Assembly (NCBI GenBank): GCA_018895765.1
Contig: JAHINX010000026.1
Coordinates: forward strand, 1 to 39,653
Direction of reading: 5' to 3'
DNA length: 39,653 nt
DNA from: Patescibacteria group bacterium
GTDB lineage: Bacteria; Patescibacteriota; Patescibacteriia; GCA-002772895
A program made the position numbers and the translations under genes. Shown in pieces: positions 1-7,874 of the stretch; within the stretch, counting starts at the first letter, position 1; the number at the start of each line of letters is the position of its first letter. The notes beneath the pieces were generated by a model that worked only from the letters and a program-made list of their open reading frames with translations, searched no databases and was not told the DNA's origin.

Positions 1-40
1 AGACTGAAAATAAATTTTTATAAAAATTTATTTTCAGTCT
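1..40. repeat. Perfect 40-bp palindrome, possible bidirectional terminator
   Basis: The first 40 bases are an exact inverted repeat: the arm beginning AGACTGAAAATAAA is mirrored with no loop bases. It lies 14 bases before the RNase J start. A transcript from either side would form a long AT-rich hairpin, so a terminator for whatever lies upstream is the simplest reading. The window edge hides the preceding gene. The palindrome is seen directly; its role is inferred. Confidence 0.6.
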
Positions 41-54
41 ATTTCTAACGGGGT

Positions 55-1797
55 ATGATAGAAGGAAAAAAAATAAATAAAAGACCTAAAAGACAAAGAG
101 TTCAAAGATCCTTTGATAGGAAGAGTGCTGGTAATGCCAATAAATTACGCATTATTCCTTTAGGCGGATTAGAAGAAATCGGCAGAAACTGCACCATTTT
201 TGAATATGGCGATGATATTGTCATAGTTGATATTGGTCTTCAGTTTCCCGAAGAGGATATGCCGGGGATAGATTATATAATTCCCGATTTTGATTACTTG
301 AAAGATAAAAGCAAGAAGATAAGAGGCGTAATTATAACTCATGGTCACTATGACCATATCGGAGGTATACCGCATTTAATGGCAAAGATTGGAAATCCGG
401 TAATTTACACCGCCCCTCTTACTGCCGGTATAATCAAAAAAAGGCAGGAAGAGTTTCGTGATGCGCCTCCTCTAAAAATACAAAATGTAAAAATAGGAGA
501 TAAGATAAGGCTCGGAGTTTTTACTTTTGAACCATATCATATAAATCACAATATTTTTGACGCGTTTGGCGTAGCTTTAAATACCCCGTTGGGTTATGTT
601 GTCACAACCGGTGACTTTAAGTTTGATTTTACTCCTGTAAATGATGAGCCGGCAGATCTAACGCAGATAGCAATGTATGGAACAAAAAAAGTTCTGGCGC
701 TTATGTCAGACAGCACAAACGCCGAAAGTCCGGGTTACCAGATTTCTGAAAGCGAAATAAATCATGATATGGATAAAATATTTGAAGATGCCAAAAGTAG
801 AATTATTGTCGGCACCTTCTCATCTCTCCTAACCCGTGTCCAACAGCTCATATCTTTGGCGGAAAAATACGACCGGCATGTTTTGATTCAAGGTAGAAGT
901 ATGAAAAATAATATTGAAATTGCCCACAGCCTAGGATATATGAAGGTAAAACCGCACACGATTATCGAGGAAAAGGATTTTAAAAATATTCCGGATGAAA
1001 AGTTAGTTGTTATTTGCACTGGAGCGCAAGGCGAAAAAAATGCGGTTTTGATGCGCGTAGCAAATAATGAGCACCGAATTATAAAAATACAAAAAGGGGA
1101 TACGATTGTTTTTTCGTCTTCTGTGATTCCCGGCAACGAAAGAACTGTTCAACATCTAAAAGATTCGCTTGTGCGCCACGGAGCAAAAGTTATTCATTAT
1201 CAGATGATGGATGTTCATGCCGGGGGACATGCCAAGCAAGAAGATTTGAAATTGATGATGCGCCTTATAAAACCGGAATATTTTATTCCTATTCACGGCA
1301 ATAGATATCTTCTTGAAATGCATGCAAACTTGGCGGAGAAAACCGGTATACCAAGAGAAAAAATTTTTGTCGCTTCAAACGGACAAATTATTAGTTTTGA
1401 TAGACGGGGTGGGCGGTTAACTCAAGAAAAAGTTCCAAGCGACTATGTAATGGTTGACGGACTTGGTTATGCCGATTCTAATGAAGTGGTGCTTCGGGAT
1501 AGGCGTCAGCTGGCAGAAGATGGTATGTTTGTGGTGATTGTTACGATTGATACAAAAACAGGCGAGCTTGTTGGCAATCCTGATATTATTTCGCGCGGAT
1601 TTGTTTATCTGAAAGAGCACAAGCCTTTAATTGAACAGGCGAGAACGAAAGTTAAGCATTTATTGAAAGATACCGATCCAACTTCGCCGACATTTGAGGA
1701 TTATCTAAAAAATAAAATCAGGAATGAAATAGGGCAGTTTTTATGGAAAAAAACAAAGAAACGTCCGATGATTTTACCGGTGCTCATTGAAGTTTAA
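55..1797 (+). CDS. rnj: Ribonuclease J (metallo-beta-lactamase/beta-CASP RNase)
   Basis: A 580-residue protein of the RNase J family, which performs 5'-to-3' exonucleolytic and endonucleolytic RNA decay and processing in the cytoplasm. The zinc-binding motif HGHYDH is at residues 96-101; the usual E of HGHEDH is Y here. Other family marks are GDFKFD, the beta-CASP segment with SDSTNAE, the HAGGHA motif and a late IPIHGN block. The basic N-terminal 30 residues (KKINKRPKRQRVQR) extend beyond the catalytic core, as in several RNase J proteins. The length is close to the family norm of about 555. No SD is visible before ATG 55. A terminator follows at 1828-1854, so the gene may be monocistronic. 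Confidence 0.95.
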   Translation: MIEGKKINKRPKRQRVQRSFDRKSAGNANKLRIIPLGGLEEIGRNCTIFEYGDDIVIVDIGLQFPEEDMPGIDYIIPDFDYLKDKSKKIRGVIITHGHYDHIGGIPHLMAKIGNPVIYTAPLTAGIIKKRQEEFRDAPPLKIQNVKIGDKIRLGVFTFEPYHINHNIFDAFGVALNTPLGYVVTTGDFKFDFTPVNDEPADLTQIAMYGTKKVLALMSDSTNAESPGYQISESEINHDMDKIFEDAKSRIIVGTFSSLLTRVQQLISLAEKYDRHVLIQGRSMKNNIEIAHSLGYMKVKPHTIIEEKDFKNIPDEKLVVICTGAQGEKNAVLMRVANNEHRIIKIQKGDTIVFSSSVIPGNERTVQHLKDSLVRHGAKVIHYQMMDVHAGGHAKQEDLKLMMRLIKPEYFIPIHGNRYLLEMHANLAEKTGIPREKIFVASNGQIISFDRRGGRLTQEKVPSDYVMVDGLGYADSNEVVLRDRRQLAEDGMFVVIVTIDTKTGELVGNPDIISRGFVYLKEHKPLIEQARTKVKHLLKDTDPTSPTFEDYLKNKIRNEIGQFLWKKTKKRPMILPVLIEV

Positions 1798-1827
1798 AAG
1801 CGTTGATTATAGATTGAGAAAATTTGA

Positions 1828-1854
1828 AGTCCTGCCAGAGTGGCGGGGCTTTTG
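1828..1854 (+). terminator. Rho-independent terminator after RNase J
   Basis: The arm AGTCCTGCCA pairs with TGGCGGGGCT across a GAG loop, using two G-U pairs, and is followed by TTTTG. It lies 30 bases after the stop codon. Confidence 0.75.
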
Positions 1855-1857
1855 ATT

Positions 1858-1952
1858 TCCACGGATTTCTGGCGGATTCTCACGGATACGATAAACGGAT
1901 AATCTGTGAAATCCAATCAGTGGAGATCCGCTATCATCAGTGTGAATCCAAA
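1858..1952 (+). repeat. Stuttered-word intergenic element (cggat words) before trpS
   Basis: The words cacggat, ggcggatt, tcacggata and aacggata, followed by their approximate complements (atccaatc, gatccgct, gaatcc), fill the spacer between the RNase J terminator and the trpS promoter. It gives an imperfect inverted arrangement. No coding or RNA-gene signal is seen in it. Confidence 0.5.
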
Positions 1953-1954
1953 CC

Positions 1955-1983
1955 TTTCTTTTTTTGCAGGTATTTGCTAAAAT
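1955..1983 (+). promoter_or_regulatory. trpS promoter, extended -10, nearly leaderless
   Basis: TGC-TAAAAT forms an extended -10 (hexamer 1978-1983) with a weak TTTCTT 17 bases upstream. The trpS ATG begins 8 bases after the hexamer, so the transcript should start at or within a few bases of the start codon. No SD is present. Confidence 0.5.
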
Positions 1984-1991
1984 AAAACTAT

Positions 1992-2996
1992 ATGAAGAAT
2001 GATAAAAACAAAATTGTCTATTCCGGAATTCAGCCGACCGGTATTTTGCATATTGGAAATTATTTTGGCGCGCTTAAGAATTTTGTTGTCCTTCAAAACC
2101 AGTATAAATGTTATTTTACTATTGTTGATTTGCACTCTCTTGCTACAAATTTTGATCCGAAAGAAAAACTTAAACAGATTATGTCTTTAGCGATGGATTA
2201 TTTAGCAATCGGTCTTGACCCGAAAAGATGCACTATTTTTGTTCAATCGCATGTGCCGGAAGTGGCAGAGCTTGCCTGGATTTTTAATTGTATTACGCCA
2301 ATTAAAGAGTTGGAAAGAATGACGCAATTTAAAGATAAGGCGCTTCGCCAAAAAAAGAATGTAAATATGGGCCTTTTTGATTATCCGGTTTTGCAGGCTG
2401 CGGATATTTTGCTTTTTAAGGCCGGGTTGGTGCCGGTTGGCGAAGACCAGGTTCAGCATGTAGAGCTTACGCGCGATATTGCCAAATGGTTTAATGCCCG
2501 TTTTGGCGAGACGTTTTCATTGCCCGAAGCGCTCCTTACGGAGTCGCCAAGAATTATGAGTCTGACCGAGCCTTTACATAAGATGAGTAAAAGTATGGGA
2601 GAAAAGTCTTATATCGCGCTTACGGATGATGCTAAAACCATAAATGAAAAAATTTCTAAAGCTGTGACAGAGCCCTCCGGTGTGATTGATGAGAAAAAAA
2701 TAAAAGATAATCCCGGGATGATGGGAGCATATAATCTTTTGGAAATGCTCCGCCTTTTGGGAAATAAAAAACAGTACGACAGATTTAGAAAAATGAAGAA
2801 AATAAGCTATAAAGATTTGAAAAAAGCCGTGGCTCACGAATTAGCCGACCATTTTGAGCTTTTTAGGAAACACAGGGCCGTATTGGAAAAAAGCCCTGCA
2901 AAAGTCCAAAAGATTTTGGAGATTGGTGCCCGGTCTGCCCGATTGGAAGCGGTAAAAACAATAGAAGAAGTGAGGAAAAAAATTGGAATAAGATAA
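1992..2996 (+). CDS. trpS: Tryptophanyl-tRNA synthetase
   Basis: A 334-residue class I aminoacyl-tRNA synthetase that charges tRNA-Trp with tryptophan using ATP. The HIGH-class signature appears as PTGILHIGNYFGA near residues 15-27, and the second signature KMSKS is in LHKMSKSMGEKSY near residue 200. GEDQVQHVELTRDIA is the conserved substrate-pocket block. The length is typical of bacterial TrpS. The start is supported by the adjacent extended -10 promoter. A small SD-led gene follows after 31 bases and may share the transcript. Confidence 0.97.
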   Translation: MKNDKNKIVYSGIQPTGILHIGNYFGALKNFVVLQNQYKCYFTIVDLHSLATNFDPKEKLKQIMSLAMDYLAIGLDPKRCTIFVQSHVPEVAELAWIFNCITPIKELERMTQFKDKALRQKKNVNMGLFDYPVLQAADILLFKAGLVPVGEDQVQHVELTRDIAKWFNARFGETFSLPEALLTESPRIMSLTEPLHKMSKSMGEKSYIALTDDAKTINEKISKAVTEPSGVIDEKKIKDNPGMMGAYNLLEMLRLLGNKKQYDRFRKMKKISYKDLKKAVAHELADHFELFRKHRAVLEKSPAKVQKILEIGARSARLEAVKTIEEVRKKIGIR

Positions 2997-3027
2997 AGGC
3001 AAGAGAAACTCAACAAGGAGGAGAAAA

Positions 3028-3243
3028 ATGAAAAAGCTCACCGGAAGAGAAGCGAGTATCTTAGCTCTTTATGCAGAGTATCCAGAATATAGGGATGAAG
3101 AAAAAGACAAACAGTTAGGTGAAACTGCAATGACAATTTTACAGCGAATGAGAGATTTGTATGCTGGTAAAAAAGTACCAAATGACGACGATACAAAAAG
3201 TGCGCAAGCAATACTTGATTGGGCAAACAAAAAACCCGAGTAA
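3028..3243 (+). CDS. Small hypothetical protein, SD-led
   Basis: A 71-residue acidic, helix-rich soluble protein of no family I recognise. It starts MKKLTGREAS, has no signal peptide or membrane segment, and carries a DDDT patch near its end. The start is fixed by a strong AAGGAGG site 7 bases before ATG 3028, in contrast to the SD-less trpS just upstream. Its stop codon lies inside the stem of the following terminator. It may be cotranscribed with trpS. Its start-site style matches the small genes at 9028-9625 and the minus gene at 12369. Function unknown. Confidence 0.7.
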   Translation: MKKLTGREASILALYAEYPEYRDEEKDKQLGETAMTILQRMRDLYAGKKVPNDDDTKSAQAILDWANKKPE

Positions 3244-3260
3244 AAAATACTCGGATTTTT
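3236..3260 (+). terminator. Rho-independent terminator overlapping a stop codon
   Basis: CCGAGTA (3236-3242) pairs with TACTCGG (3248-3254), then ATTTTT follows. The last codon and the stop of the small gene at 3028 lie in the stem. Confidence 0.8.
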
Positions 3261-3262
3261 AA

Positions 3263-3782
3263 TTATTCAGGCAAGTAAATAAGCCGAATTTTGTTTCCCG
3301 CTCCAGTTTTGCAAATATACTTTTTATTTTATAACTAATCTTTGCGCAACTGATATAAAATAAAAATTTAGCATACCAGCAAAACTGGGGCGGGAGGCGA
3401 TTATCTATCTGGACCTTATATTACTACAAGGTTCGAGCGGCCTACCATATCCCTTGCGGGAATTTTGGCCTTGCACCGGGCAGGGTTTACCGTCCTCGGC
3501 TGTCGCCAGCCGGGAAAAGAAGTAGCATTTCACAAAAGCGAAATACATCTTCCAACTTTTCACCTTTCACCCCGACTTGTCCCGCCATGGCGGGGTAAAT
3601 CGGGGATAGTATCGTCTCTGTGGCACTTTCCCTAAATTTCATAAATGAAAATTTCTCGCGAGAGGCAATTTCCATATATTTATATTGGTCGACGTTATCG
3701 ACTGCCCATAATCCTAAAAGAACTGGTGTTCGGACTTTCCTCCCCCGACAAGTCGGGAGCAATCACCTTACTTACCTGAATA
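3263..3782 (-). ncRNA. rnpB: RNase P RNA, bacterial type
   Basis: The catalytic RNA of RNase P, which removes 5' leaders from pre-tRNAs. Reading the minus strand, the conserved blocks occur in order: GAGGAAAGTCCGAAC (P4 strand, about 3726-3740), AAAGTGCCACAGAGA, GGTAAACCCTGCCCGG followed by GCAAGGCC, AGATAGATAATCGCC, and the 3' end ACAAAATTCGGCTTA. The ends pair as P1 (ATTCAGG near 3778 with CCTGAAT near 3265). The RNA is about 520 nt, longer than the usual 350-420. The extra length includes an extended hairpin near 3290-3393 between the AUCGCC block and the 3' conserved end, and a palindrome-like P12 arm at 3570-3605. The 5' end is set by the promoter at 3788-3816. Confidence 0.95.
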
Positions 3783-3787
3783 GCTAC

Positions 3788-3816
3788 AATATAGCACATT
3801 TTAAGCTTTTTGTCAA
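3788..3816 (-). promoter_or_regulatory. rnpB promoter
   Basis: On the minus strand, TTGACA (3811-3816), a 17-base spacer and TATATT (3788-3793). TGTGC directly precedes the -10. The predicted start, near 3781, matches the 5' end of the folded RNase P RNA. Confidence 0.9.
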
Positions 3817-3843
3817 GTGTTAGCTTGAAATTTTAGCTAAATA

Positions 3844-5274
3844 ATGTTAATTTATGAGTATATGAAACTAAGGCTATTTTTTGCTACAATTCAACTGCCG
3901 GTTGACTATGTGATGCTGGTTTCCGCTGCTCTTGTGGCTTATTTTATTCGTTTTGAATCGATTTATGCAGAGCTCACGCCGGCCGTTTCTATAATTCCCT
4001 ATAATTGGTATTTTTTATTATCCTTTACAATTCCTCTGGCCTGGCTTTTGATATTTGCGCTAAACGGCTTATATAAAATAAAAGAAAGGAAATTTTTTGA
4101 TGATATTCCAAAAATAATTTTCGCCTGTTCAACCGGAATTGTATTTGTCATCGCCCTCATCTTTTTTAATCGCGAATTTTTTGCTTCGCGTTTTATTATT
4201 CTGGCAGTGTGGGTACTTTCCATTATTTTTGTTTCTTTTGGAAGGATGATGATAAAATTTATTTATTATTTATTTAAGAAAAGAGGGATAGGAATTTTGC
4301 AGGTAGCTGTAATTGGAAGTGGAAAGGTATATGAGGCTATAAAAAATGAATTTTTAGAAAATCCGGTTTTAGGGAGAAAGACAGTCGCTTTTTTCCCTGT
4401 TCTTGATGAAATGGCGCAGTATGCTTTGAAAAATTTGAAATTAGAAAAAAAAATTGATGAGATAATTTATTCCGGCGCGCCGACAAGAGATGCGCATATT
4501 GAACTTCTAAGGTTTTGCGAAGAGATGCGAATTAATTTTAAATACAGCGCCGATTTTTTTTCAACCACTTTGAAGAATATTGAGATGACTACAATCGCTG
4601 GCATACCTATGGTAGAAGTAAAAAGAACGCGTCTTGATGGCTGGGCAAAAGTGTATAAAAGAATTTTTGATATCATCGGTTCGTTTTTTTTGATGATATT
4701 ATTTTTTCCAATAATGCTTGCGGTTGCAATTGCCATAAAACTTGATAAATCAGCTCCGGGGCCTATATTCTGGTCGCATCTTGATGACGGCAAAAAAGCT
4801 AAAAGAATCGGGGAAGATGGCGCTCCGTTTAATTATTTTAAATTTCGTTCAATGAAAATCAATACTCATAACATGAGGTATGAGGAATTGGCAGAACTCA
4901 ATGAACGGCTTGGCACGCCGATGGTAAAAATAAAAAATGATCCGCGCGTCGGCAGAGTTGGCAGATTTATTAGGCGGTATAGCTTGGATGAATTGCCGGA
5001 ATTTTTTTTAGTATTTAAAGGAGATATGAGTTTAGTCGGACCCCGTCCGCATTTGCCGGAAGAAGTTTCAAATTACAGCGGACATCACAAACAGGTTCTT
5101 TCAATCAAGCCCGGGATAACCGGTCTGACGCAGATTTCCGGAAGAGCAGACCTTGGTTTTGAGGAAGAAATAAAACTTGATAAATATTATATAGAAAATT
5201 GGTCAATGTGGATGGATTTGTATATTTTGTTAAAGACGCCATTTGTAGTGCTATCCAAACGCGGTGCTTATTGA
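3844..5274 (+). CDS. Polyprenyl glycosyl-phosphotransferase (WcaJ/WbaP type)
   Basis: A membrane enzyme of the bacterial sugar transferase family (PF02397), which moves a sugar-1-phosphate from a nucleotide sugar to undecaprenyl phosphate and so starts a surface polysaccharide repeat unit. Four hydrophobic helices occupy about residues 10-145. A nucleotide-binding-like stretch (AVIGSGKVYEA) follows. The catalytic half starts at KRIFDIIGSF near residue 275, with KFRSM, RRYSLDELPEF, GDMSLVGPRPHLP and KPGITGLTQISGR. The start could be ATG 3844 (476 aa) or ATG 3862 (470 aa); no SD is present at either. It heads a glycosyltransferase series, so it probably primes the polymer those enzymes extend. 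The sugar is not predictable. Confidence 0.92.
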   Translation: MLIYEYMKLRLFFATIQLPVDYVMLVSAALVAYFIRFESIYAELTPAVSIIPYNWYFLLSFTIPLAWLLIFALNGLYKIKERKFFDDIPKIIFACSTGIVFVIALIFFNREFFASRFIILAVWVLSIIFVSFGRMMIKFIYYLFKKRGIGILQVAVIGSGKVYEAIKNEFLENPVLGRKTVAFFPVLDEMAQYALKNLKLEKKIDEIIYSGAPTRDAHIELLRFCEEMRINFKYSADFFSTTLKNIEMTTIAGIPMVEVKRTRLDGWAKVYKRIFDIIGSFFLMILFFPIMLAVAIAIKLDKSAPGPIFWSHLDDGKKAKRIGEDGAPFNYFKFRSMKINTHNMRYEELAELNERLGTPMVKIKNDPRVGRVGRFIRRYSLDELPEFFLVFKGDMSLVGPRPHLPEEVSNYSGHHKQVLSIKPGITGLTQISGRADLGFEEEIKLDKYYIENWSMWMDLYILLKTPFVVLSKRGAY

Positions 5275-5301
5275 TGTTTTTTTATTTAAATAAACATTTA
5301 A

Positions 5302-5450
5302 AATTCATAATTCACCTAATTCACCTAAGGTCTAATAAAAGGTCAAATGAATAAAGGTCAAAAATAATAATTTATTTGAAATTTTACTTTTTGGCTTTGA
5401 CATTTTATTAGGTGAATTAGAAATTAGGTGAATTAGAAATTTAATTTTCA
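5302..5450 (+). repeat. Stuttered-word quasi-palindrome (attcaccta) before a glycosyltransferase gene
   Basis: Tandem AATTCACCTA words at 5309-5327 are mirrored by TAGGTGAATT words at 5409-5434, with ggtcaaa / tttgacat also paired in between. The element fills almost the whole gap and ends a few bases before the ATG at 5454. Confidence 0.8.
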
Positions 5451-5453
5451 TTT

Positions 5454-6539
5454 ATGAAAATTGCACTTGTTCATGATTATTTATCTCAGCAAGGGGGAGC
5501 CGAAAAAGTATTAAAAACATTTACCGAGATTTGGCCGGAAGCGCCAATTTTTACTTTGTTTTATGATGAGGAAAAAATGGGTAAGATGTTTTGTGGAAAA
5601 AATATTATTACTTCTCCGCTTCAAAAGGCGCCTGGTATCAAAGGATATTATCAATGGTATCTGCCTTTTATGCCTTTAGCGACCGAGAGTTATAATTTAT
5701 CCGGCTATGACGTCGTTCTATCCTCTACCTCGGCTTTTGCTAAGGGGATTTTAACGCGCCCGGGAAGTAGGCACTTTTCTTATTGTCATACGCCAACCAG
5801 GTATCTTTGGAGCGAGACCCATTCTTATATAAGCGAGCTCAATATTCCAAAGCCGGTTAAATGGACATTGCCCCCGGTTTTAAATAAATTGCGTCTTTGG
5901 GACAGGGCGGCTGCTGACAGGGTTGATTATTTTATTGCTAATTCTGATGCGGTCGCAAAACGAATTAAAAAATATTATCATCGCAGAAGCGAGGTTATAT
6001 ATCCGCCGGTAGAAACCGATAAATTTTATATAAGCAAGCCCGAAGATTTTTATTTAATTGGTGGCCGGTTAGTTAGTTATAAGCGTTATGATGTGGTAAT
6101 CCAAGCTTTTAATAAACTCGGTATTAAGCTCTTTATCTTTGGCGAAGGTCCGGCAAGCGAATATTTAAAAAGCATTGCCAAGCCGAATATAAAATTTTTA
6201 GGAAAAGTGGGTGAGCTTGTAAAGCAAGAACTTTTTAGTAAGTGTCTTGCTTTCTTGCATCCGCAAGAAGAAGATTTTGGTATTACAGCAGTAGAAGCAA
6301 TGGCATCTGGCAGGCCGGTTATCGCATATCCCAAAGGCGGAGCGCTTGAAACCGTTATTCCTGGAGTGACCGGAGAATTTATTGATGAACAGGTATGGGA
6401 GGATATTGTTGGAGAAATAATCAGATTTAATCCAGAAAAATATAATCCAGAGATAATTCGAGAGCACGCAAAGGGATTTGATGCCGAGGTGTTTAAGGAG
6501 AAAATGAAGGGGCTTATAGAAAGAAATTTTGAATTTTGA
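5454..6539 (+). CDS. Glycosyltransferase family 4 (GT-B fold)
   Basis: A 361-residue retaining glycosyltransferase, predicted to add a sugar from a nucleotide donor to a lipid-linked glycan at the inner face of the membrane. It starts KIALVHDYLSQQGGAEKVL, the usual N-terminal strand and glycine loop. The C-terminal donor domain carries EEDFGITAVEAMASGRPVIAY near residues 270-290, which is the E-x7-E motif. It is the first of three GT4 genes. There is no SD; the ATG follows a stuttered palindrome. The last codons and the stop (NFEF-stop) are encoded by the next repeat element, so that element reaches into the gene end. Confidence 0.9.
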   Translation: MKIALVHDYLSQQGGAEKVLKTFTEIWPEAPIFTLFYDEEKMGKMFCGKNIITSPLQKAPGIKGYYQWYLPFMPLATESYNLSGYDVVLSSTSAFAKGILTRPGSRHFSYCHTPTRYLWSETHSYISELNIPKPVKWTLPPVLNKLRLWDRAAADRVDYFIANSDAVAKRIKKYYHRRSEVIYPPVETDKFYISKPEDFYLIGGRLVSYKRYDVVIQAFNKLGIKLFIFGEGPASEYLKSIAKPNIKFLGKVGELVKQELFSKCLAFLHPQEEDFGITAVEAMASGRPVIAYPKGGALETVIPGVTGEFIDEQVWEDIVGEIIRFNPEKYNPEIIREHAKGFDAEVFKEKMKGLIERNFEF

Positions 6540-6657
6540 AGTTTGAATTTTGATTCAATGTTGAATGTTTTAAGTTTGAAGGATTAAGAATAATAATGAT
6601 TTACTTCGAAATTCAGTCATTCTAACTTCATACTTCATTCAAAATTCAAAATTAATA
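6528..6657 (+). repeat. Stuttered-word quasi-palindrome (gaattttgaa), copy A
   Basis: It starts within the last codons of the upstream gene and ends 1 base before the next ATG. Words gaattttgaa, gtttgaattt and tgattcaa at the left are mirrored by ttcattcaaaattcaaaat at the right. Bases 6528-6590 match 17488-17550 at 60 of 63 positions by my own alignment. Confidence 0.85.
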
Positions 6658-6658
6658 T

Positions 6659-7798
6659 ATGCACCAACCCACACTAACTCCACAAAATAAGAACAAGGAA
6701 GCAAATATCTGTATCGATGCCCGTGCTCTTTTAGGTTCTGGTGGAATCCCGCAGTACACAAAGCATTTGATAAATAATCTTAATAGCGAAAATAAAAGAA
6801 TATATCTTTTTTGTAATTCTCTAAAGCGTCTTAAAGGATTTGAAAGTAGATTTTTAAAAGTCTTTTTTCGTGTGCCAAATAAAATTTTTAATTTAAGCCT
6901 GCTCTTATTTGGGTTTCCGCATATAAATAAAATGATTGAAAAGCGCATTAAAAATAAAATAGATTTATTTTTATTGCCGAATATAAATTTTTGGAAAAGC
7001 AAAGGAGATAAAAAAATTATTATTGCCCATGATTTGTCTTTTGCGATTTGCCCGAAATTTTTTAATCTGCGCGACCGTATCTGGCATTGGATTATAAATC
7101 CGAAAAAACTATATCAATCAGCGGATTTGATAATTGCCGTTTCAAAAAACACAAAAGAAGATTTAATGAATATTTTTAATATTCCGGAAGAAAAAATAAA
7201 AGTAATATATCCCGGAATAAGCGTTGATGCCGGAGAGCTTCAAAATAGAAAAGGAAACTATATACTTTATCTCGCTAATTTAGAGCCGAGAAAAAATATT
7301 TTAGGACTTATTGCGGCCTATGAAAAATGCAGTACCGATTTGGAACTTCATATTGCAGGAACCGGAAAATATAAAAAAACAATTAAAAATAGAATTGCGA
7401 AAAGTAATAAAAAAGATAAGATAAAAATGGTTGGATATATCAGAGAAAGCGATAAGGCCCGGCTTATTTATGAATCTCAGCTTTTTGTTTATCCTAGTTT
7501 TTATGAAGGATTTGGCTTTCCGCCTTTAGAGGCACAGATTTTGGGAGTGCCGGTTGTCGCCAGCTCTACATCTTCTATGAGTGAAGTTTTGAGAGATAGC
7601 GCGCTTTTGGTTAATCCTTATAATATAAATGAAATATCAAAGGCAATGGAAGAAGTATTGAACAACGCGGAATTAAGAAATATATTAATTGAAAAGGGAT
7701 GGGAAAATGTGAAAAAATATAGTTGGGAGGGGTGCGCTACAAAAATTGGGGAAGCGATAGATAAAGTAATCGCAGAAAGTCAGCCATTAAATAATTAA
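6659..7798 (+). CDS. Glycosyltransferase family 4 (GT-B fold)
   Basis: A 379-residue GT4 enzyme. The N-terminal domain contains ICIDARALLGSGGIPQYTKHL (residues 16-36), and IIAHDLSFAICP follows near residue 120. The C-terminal donor domain has ILYLANLEPRKNI and YEGFGFPPLEAQILGVPVVAS (E-x7-E). It lacks an SD and starts directly after an AT-rich repeat element (ttaatatATG). Its place between two other GT4 genes suggests consecutive sugar additions to the same lipid-linked glycan. Donor and linkage cannot be told from sequence. Confidence 0.9.
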   Translation: MHQPTLTPQNKNKEANICIDARALLGSGGIPQYTKHLINNLNSENKRIYLFCNSLKRLKGFESRFLKVFFRVPNKIFNLSLLLFGFPHINKMIEKRIKNKIDLFLLPNINFWKSKGDKKIIIAHDLSFAICPKFFNLRDRIWHWIINPKKLYQSADLIIAVSKNTKEDLMNIFNIPEEKIKVIYPGISVDAGELQNRKGNYILYLANLEPRKNILGLIAAYEKCSTDLELHIAGTGKYKKTIKNRIAKSNKKDKIKMVGYIRESDKARLIYESQLFVYPSFYEGFGFPPLEAQILGVPVVASSTSSMSEVLRDSALLVNPYNINEISKAMEEVLNNAELRNILIEKGWENVKKYSWEGCATKIGEAIDKVIAESQPLNN

Positions 7799-7872
7799 AT
7801 ACATTAAATACGTTAAAATATAATTATAATAATCATTTAACGCGTTTAACTATTTAACGAATTTAACGGAAC
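7799..7872 (+). repeat. Stuttered-word quasi-palindrome (gttaaat family)
   Basis: TTAAATACGTTAAA at the left is mirrored by TTTAACGCGTTTAA and further TTTAACG words at the right. It fills the whole spacer between two GT4 genes. The same word family recurs before groS at 20994-21075. Confidence 0.8.
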
Positions 7873-7874
7873 CT

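Noticed and set aside
3487..3762. 91-residue minus-strand reading frame and a plus-strand frame in the same place
   Set aside because: The bases are the conserved core of RNase P RNA; the frames are by-products of that RNA.
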